Position numbers and translations under genes: made by a program. Below, in pieces: positions 58,474 to 64,000 of a stretch of 64,000 nucleotides of DNA. Below the pieces are notes generated by a model. That model saw nothing but the letters and a program-made list of their open reading frames with translations. It searched no databases and had not been told where the DNA came from. Position 1 is the stretch's first letter, and every line of letters begins with the position of its first letter. Origin of the DNA: Acanthoscelides obtectus (taxonomy: Eukaryota; Arthropoda; Insecta; Coleoptera; Chrysomelidae); contig CAVLJG010000009.1 in NCBI GenBank assembly GCA_963669975.1, forward strand, positions 59,443,867 through 59,507,866, written 5' to 3'.

Positions 58474-58679
58474 ACTGAGAATTTTGAAGGATATGCTTCA
58501 TATGCCAAGTATAAGGTGAAGATTATGAATATCCTTTTACTTATGTCACTGCTTTGAAGGATATGCTTATACTCAAAAAGCAAAAGCATTTACTTCAAAT
58601 TATTATAAATACCATCTGGAGGATTTCTTTTAAAATTTGCAAGTACAAGGATATCCTTTGTTTTATGAATCCGGCTCAA

Positions 58680-59446
58680 TGTGTTGTCTGTGTATTATCG
58701 GTGCTTAAATATTGCTGTTTGGTCATTTACACCGTATGATTTGCTGTGTAAAAGGGCTTGGCTTATCACCATATTAACATAGATAGACTATGATCCTCAA
58801 AATTTTTCCAAAACATTTCAGTAAAAATCTCAAATCATGCATGCATATGATAGGTAATATTTAGTGCAATTGCTGTTATGCTATTCTAACTTAGAAAAGG
58901 TCCAAGCAGCTATATTGTAAAAACAATTTGGCGGTACAATTGGAAACAATTTGTAGTAGTGACGTTATTATTCGGAAAGAACATCGCTATCTGTAGAGGA
59001 ATCAACTTCCGAAAAGCTTCCAATCGACCACTGCGAAAGTGAAAACAGAAAGCTGTCTGTTGGAACTGTATCCAAGTTTGCATTGTCATGCGCATTACCA
59101 CTGTGACCGCTGGATACCGCCGATTCTGATCTTATAATAGATACAGTCCACTCGCCATTGAACAATCCAGTAATACAGCTTTCCTGCGCCCGGCTGACAA
59201 TGCGAACCGAGATACAGTTACAAGAGGTAGTTTCCTAGTTCCACTCTTCCAGTGGTCGATTCTCGTAATAGATGGCGCTGTTTGCTATCTCATTTTAATA
59301 GGCCTCATACTCTGAATGGAGAGTGGTGATAGGTTTATATAATAGAGCTTTCGTTCGTTGTCCACCTGGTCCATGCTGAGGAGTTGCCAAATAACAGGAA
59401 ACCATGATTGGCCGTCGGTGGTCGAGGTAACGAAAGCTATCTTTTA
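58680..59446. other. No recognisable gene
   Basis: About 770 bp. Short minus-strand frames rich in Ser near 58910-59165 have no motif. Confidence 0.4.
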
Positions 59447-61974
59447 TTAATTTTTATTTATTTATTTATAATAATCCATACACTGCCTGAACAGAGTGAT
59501 CCAATTAACAGGCAGGGCAAAAACAAAAAATGATACAAATATAAAGCTCTAAACAGTACATGATAAAAAAAACAAATATAAATTATCCAATTGTTAAAAA
59601 ACACCCCTTGAGATCGTTTTGGTGGAACTAAAGATATCAAGTTCACTTACACTGTCACAGACATTACACATAACATAAAGAGGCGAAAATAACAATAAAT
59701 TTGTCCGCGGAACAGGTAAATAAAATGAGTTGTTACCACAATGACGAGTACGCAAATCGGGAAAAGGAAAAGGGCAATCAATTGTTACATTCAACAAATT
59801 ACATAAAAATTTAGCAGCTAACAGATTCATACGTTTGACTAAATTATGTAAATTATATCTACTTATGAGAATGTCATTGCATATACCCCTCTCAGGGTAC
59901 GCTCTATCATCTTTAAACCATAAGTATTTCACAAAACGACGTTGGATTCTCTCGATGTTTTTACAGTGTATATCATAGGCCGGGTACCAGATAATCGAAC
60001 AGTATTCTAAAATGGATCTGACATAAGCATTAAAAAGTAAAATTAACGTATTAGTATTAGTGAAATGTCTACTGTTTCTTATAACAAAACCAAGATTTTT
60101 TAAGCCTTTTACTATTATTGCATTAATGTGATCAATAAAAGAAAGCTTTAGATCGAATAATACGCCCAAATCCTTGACGATATTAACACAAGGAACATTG
60201 CTACCGACTTTAAAATTAAAACATGTCGGTTCCACTCTGCGTGTGAACGTCATAGTAGTACATTTATTGACATTCAAGTGCATGTTATTTACCTTACACC
60301 AGTGATCAATGACATTCAGATCAGCCTGTAACCTTAAACTGTCTTCTAAGCAGCACACGCTATTAAAGATTTTGAGGTCATCGGCATATAGCAGGTACTC
60401 ACAACCCAAGTCTGTTGTAACACCATTGATAAAAATTAAAAATAATAGAGGACCCAGAACAGAACCTTGGGGCACCCCTGATGTAGCTAAAACTGCACCA
60501 GACTTATATCCACGGAAGTCCACACATAATTGTCTATCACTGATGTATGAATGAAAGAAAGCTAAGAATCTAGATGTTAACCGTACTTAGACAACTTCTG
60601 CAGTAGAACACCGTGATCCAAACGGTCTAAAGCTTTCGAAAAGTCAGTATAGACTACATCAACTTGCCCGCCATTATCCAGAACTGACGCGGAGTACTGC
60701 TTAAAACATGCCAGATTACTACACGTAGATCTACCCTTATAGAAACCATGTTCGACTTGCATTCGAGAACAGAATATCAAAAAGAACAAACTCAAAAATT
60801 TTGGCAATATTACTTAAAATAACAATAGCCCTGTAATTTTCTACCTGCGATCGATCGCCTTTCTTAAAAACAGGTGTTATTTTAGACAATTTCCATTTTC
60901 TAGGAAAGGTGGCAGATTTCAAGGAGAAATTGAAAAGATATGTCAAAGGCTCAGCAAGAACACACGCACAGTCTTTTAGAAAAAATGAAGGTAAGGAATC
61001 CAAGCCAGTGGAAAATTTAGGCTTTAAACGTTTTATTGCATTCTGTACATGCTCCAAATTAATAGTCACTATAGGGAGATACGATATATTTTCTGCTACG
61101 GAACAACCAGCGGATGGTTGAGAGGACGTGATTTAGGTGGACTGGAAATACTTGGCAAAAGTATCAACAATTTCCTGTGGATTCCTGAACTCCACATTTT
61201 CCAAAGACATATTGTTGGGTAAGCCTGATCTGTTGCTGCGCAAGTTAACAAAGGACCAAAATTGATTGGGGTTTTGCGCAAGGGCACGCTCAGTTCTCGC
61301 AACAAAATTAGAAAACGCCATGTCTATATCGATTTTGATGGCTCTTCGCAAGTTACTGAAAGCTTCATAGTCACATCTAACCAAAGTTCTCTTATATCGC
61401 TTCCAGAGGCGATGCTTTTTTTGATATTTTCAAGATTATTCCACGAGAAAACCAGGGAGGGTATCTGTTATCCTTTGGTAATGTCCATGGAACGTGCCTA
61501 TCGAAGGCGTTATACAATTTATTATAAAACATTTCACAAGCAATATTAATTTCGAGGATGTCAGATGGAAAAGAAAAATCTGAATCCATAATGCTGGTGT
61601 AGAGCGCAAGAAGATCTACTTTCCTAAAGTTCTTCTATCGGAGGATGGTGTCTATCCACTGGTAAAAGAATATCAGATTTCTCACATTAACAGAATTATT
61701 ACAGAAGACTTAGTCCAGTATACGATCATATTCGCTACGAATACGACTGTATTGGAATAAATTAAAGAAACTGCTCATATAAGTAGCTATTATTGTAAGA
61801 ATCATCCAACATTTTATTCACGTAACTGGGAATGTTGAAATCTACAAGAAAAATAACGAAATCATTTGGACAAAAAAAATCAATCGCCAAAATGTCATCA
61901 ACAAAAGATTCAAAAGCATCAAGGTGCATATTAAGAGGAATATATCTTACAAATTTTCCAATATAAAGAAGCAT
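59447..61974 (-). pseudogene. LINE (Jockey/CR1-type), 5'-truncated but with endonuclease end
   Basis: Reading right to left: remnant of the apurinic endonuclease C-terminus, FVIFLVDFNIPSYVN (usual GDFNIP) at 61974-61762; linker with NRYPPWFSRGIILKI and NQFWSFVNLRSNRSGLP; RT start AIKRLKPKFSTGLDSLPSFF and RDCA-like, KWKLSKITPVFKKGDRSQ; GFYKGRSTCSNLACF, VDVVYTDFSKALDRLDH; then a 309-codon open frame (60523-59594) with TSGVPQGSVLGPLLFLIFI, EYLLYADDLKIF (catalytic YADD intact), VNIVKDLGVLFDLKLSF and YLPVPRTNLLLFSPLYVM. Frameshifts separate five frames. The left edge has a TTTATTTATTTATAATAA tail (59449-59473), the LINE 3' end. It is the same family as the 55.6-57.5 kb LINE. Confidence 0.9.
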
Positions 61975-62274
61975 TTAGATTTAATAGAATTACCATGTCA
62001 TTTGGCTTTTCGCATAAACTTTTTTTATTAATTTATCGATCAACTTCTCCGCAGTATGTCTGTAACAGAAAACCACACACACAACTTTCTAATAAATCGT
62101 TAGTTTGGAAAATAAGAGCAAAGAAGCAGAAATGAATTCTTTGTACCATCATATTTTTGTTTTATTTCTACATATAGTCGCTTCCGTCCTTTAATTTTGG
62201 CACCCTGCCGGTCAGCTGGACAAAAGAAAACTAGCTCTGACGAGAGATTAGGTAGTTATCTGATACAATTTAAT
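61975..62274. other. No recognisable gene
   Basis: 300 bp between two LINE copies of different families. Nothing assigned. Confidence 0.4.
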
Positions 62275-62846
62275 GCTTCCAAGACACAGTACTCCAGATC
62301 ACCAATAACTTGATTTGGCATGAACACGTCTCGTCGATTGCGGCAGCTGCTGTGAAACAGCTAGCTATTTGCTCAGGGCTAAGAAGTAATTTTGTTTTTC
62401 ATAATCTCCTTACTCTGTACAAGGCCCAGATAGGACCTAGCGTCGCATACTGCTCACATCCTTGGTGTGCTGCCGCTCTTCTCTGTAGCACAATCTCCGT
62501 TGTAATCTAGCTCTCTTCTATCGCTATGATAACGGACTTTGCTCCTCAGAGCTCACCTCCACGATGCTGCCGCACGATGAGCCTGCAAGGCAGACCCGCC
62601 TGACTTCAGCGTCCGATTCTAACGTTGTCGAAATTCGTACATCTAGAACTGACCGGTCTGACCGCTCCTTTATCCATAATGTCTCGTGACTGTGGAACAA
62701 ACTGCCTGGAGAGGCTTTTCTCAGTTCTACTAACCTTGGTCAGTTAAAGAATCCGGTTAACAAAGCATCTTTAAGCTCATAGCAGCTGTAGTGCCACGAT
62801 ATTTAAATAGATTAAGCTTCTGTTTACGCGGCTGCATCGATATAGA
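62275..62846 (+). pseudogene. LINE RT C-terminal fragment (copy 3 of 3)
   Basis: Begins in the block QFNASKTQYS and continues in shifted frames as SSIAAAAVKQLAICSGLRS, LYKAQIGPSVAYCSHPW, then HDEPARQTRLTSASDSN, EIRTSRTDRSDRSFI, LWNKLPGEAFLSSTNLGQL and NKASLSS at the stop near 62780. The 3' end GCGGCTGCATCGATATA plus an A-rich run matches that of copy 2 (40520-40548). Only the region after YADD is present. It is more degenerate than copy 2. Confidence 0.8.
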
Positions 62847-64000
62847 GAAAAAATTGGAATGCAAGAAGGGTTGCATGACGTTCCAATGGCAGCTAGGCTA
62901 AATCTCCTGCCAGACTGTTTAATCCGAAAGCTAATCCTTCAATTTGTACATGCATTCGCTCCAGGAATAACATTTATGTCGATTTCTGGAAAACAGGAGA
63001 CTCAATAATCCATATCACAAAGTCTACATGATATAGAGCTTTGCAAGCAATATATTTGTACTATACGAGAGTGTATGGCAACGCGGAGGATTTAGGTCAA
63101 CAGTAACATTTATCAGCGCACTCAGTTGTGCAACAACATCGTTCTTATTGACGTGCACAGTAAAATATGGATGCATACACTCTTTACTTCTATTATAAAC
63201 TCGTAAGGATTTGCAGACAGGTTGAAATGCCATACACGATTTTGTAATACGAGAGAAATAAGTTTTTATCTGTGCAGTAAATGCACGTGGTCTTCCACTT
63301 TTTGGGAGATTCAGACATGGTATTTCCTGCTCACACTCCGCTATTCATCATTCTAGAATGTTCGACAGATTCCAGCCTTGGGTAATTTCCCAACCAACTT
63401 GTAGATACTTTTCCTTATTTCTAATTTATACGACATCTTAAAGCGAAAGCATCGAAATAAATAAATGTCAACTGACAGTAAAGTGAGTAAACAAACTTTT
63501 GAAATTAAGGTCAATAAATTTTTAGTCAAAACTTTTAGGATATACGTTAGACATTGCATGAAGAAATAAAAAAGTAAAGTAAAAAATATTGACCAAGAAA
63601 ACACACAAAGACAAAAAAACACAGAACAAAGACAAGTAAAAAATGACCATGAAAGTGCGGAAATATTAAGAAGTTATCATATAGTTTTAGGAATTTCCAC
63701 AATTTGAAACATTGAAGGAAAAAATTAAACATTATATGAATGCATATTAAAACTTACTAATGGATATAAAATGAAAAAGCTAACACATAAATGATACACA
63801 TAGACATACTATGTTTCTGCATTAAAGCAAATGAAGCGAGACTGTTTGTCTGCAAATAAATATACACGAGGAGTAATCATGAATCCTAAGATAACATTAC
63901 TGCTTAAAGCCAAAGTCTGATGAATCTCTTAATTAAAAAATCATAAACCTAACTATGGTCATCAGTATCTGTTTGCTCGTTCTCAGCATTTTATGTGAAC
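62847..64000. other. No recognisable gene
   Basis: Minus-strand frames at 63024-63233 and 63353-63732 have no motif I can name; the second is low-complexity, Phe and Leu rich. No TIR or tail is seen. Confidence 0.4.

Larger units (their letters stand above)
54584..58677. mobile_element. PIF/Harbinger element, split by a LINE
   Basis: The left end begins GAGCCGTATTCATAAAAGG and the right end is the complement of GAGCCGGATTCATAAAACA. Subterminal AAGTATAAGG / AAGGATATCC repeats occur at both ends. The target duplication is ambiguous: neither reading of TTGAG / CTCAA leaves a clean TWA (TGT or ATG is possible). Two genes lie inside in convergent orientation, a Myb/SANT-like one from the left and the transposase from the right, with a LINE of about 1.85 kb between their 3' ends. 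The net element is about 2.2 kb. Confidence 0.85.

Noticed and set aside
1..64000. CRISPR array, operons or ribosome binding sites
   Set aside because: The sequence is animal nuclear DNA by every sign; no regularly spaced short repeats or prokaryotic gene layout occur.

Overview
The window is insect nuclear DNA: AT-rich, gene-poor and made almost entirely of transposable elements and their remains. I found no convincing host gene, no rRNA or tRNA gene and no CRISPR. The arthropod assignment rests on the mix of elements: mariner-like elements with a long terminal inverted repeat (TIR) and an insect-type helix-turn-helix, Tc1-like elements, Jockey/CR1-type LINEs, a copia element whose primer site matches half of the initiator Met tRNA, a BED-finger hAT and a PIF/Harbinger element. 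A beetle or another holometabolous insect is plausible, but the sequence does not settle the order. Almost every coding region carries frameshifts, stops or deletions, so most entries are pseudogenes.

Layout. 0-9 kb: a hairpin, two mariner-like fragments, a 1.3 kb palindrome, a Tc1 tail, a LINE reverse transcriptase (RT) fragment and a Harbinger-type MITE with TAA duplications. 10-25 kb: two related mariner-like elements with TIRs of about 450 bp (10.1-11.9 and 18.2-20.2 kb), a Tc1-like element (12.8-14.2), a dispersed repeat in three copies with a true mariner fragment (15.2-18.2), a Tc1-like element whose gene seems to keep a 59-nt intron (21.4-23.1) and a deletion derivative (24.3-24.9). 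26.8-27.4: fragment of an uncharacterised cysteine-rich arthropod protein. 27.8-32.7: another mariner-like element, whose right part lies inside a nearly perfect 1.9 kb tandem duplication. 33.2-35.0: the least ordinary element, a TIR-bounded unit with subterminal repeats that encodes a DUF7869-like protein resembling Sola-type transposases.

36.2-43.3: a LINE split by a hAT element (8-bp duplication, 7 of 8 bases matching). The hAT is itself split by a second copy of the 12.8 kb Tc1-like element and by a LINE RT copy. 45.95-51.3: a mariner-like element with TIRs of about 300 bp, split by a copia element (5-bp duplication); one copia LTR is split by a LINE RNase H fragment (12-bp duplication). 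54.6-58.7: a Harbinger element with a Myb/SANT-like gene and a transposase gene in convergent orientation and a LINE between them. 59.4-62.8: a longer LINE of the same kind, then a third copy of the RT fragment family also seen at 8.3 and 39.5 kb.

The genes do not form a pathway. What the region preserves is a layered insertion history in which target-site duplications and restored reading frames give the order of events. All family names come from motif recognition by eye; no search was run.
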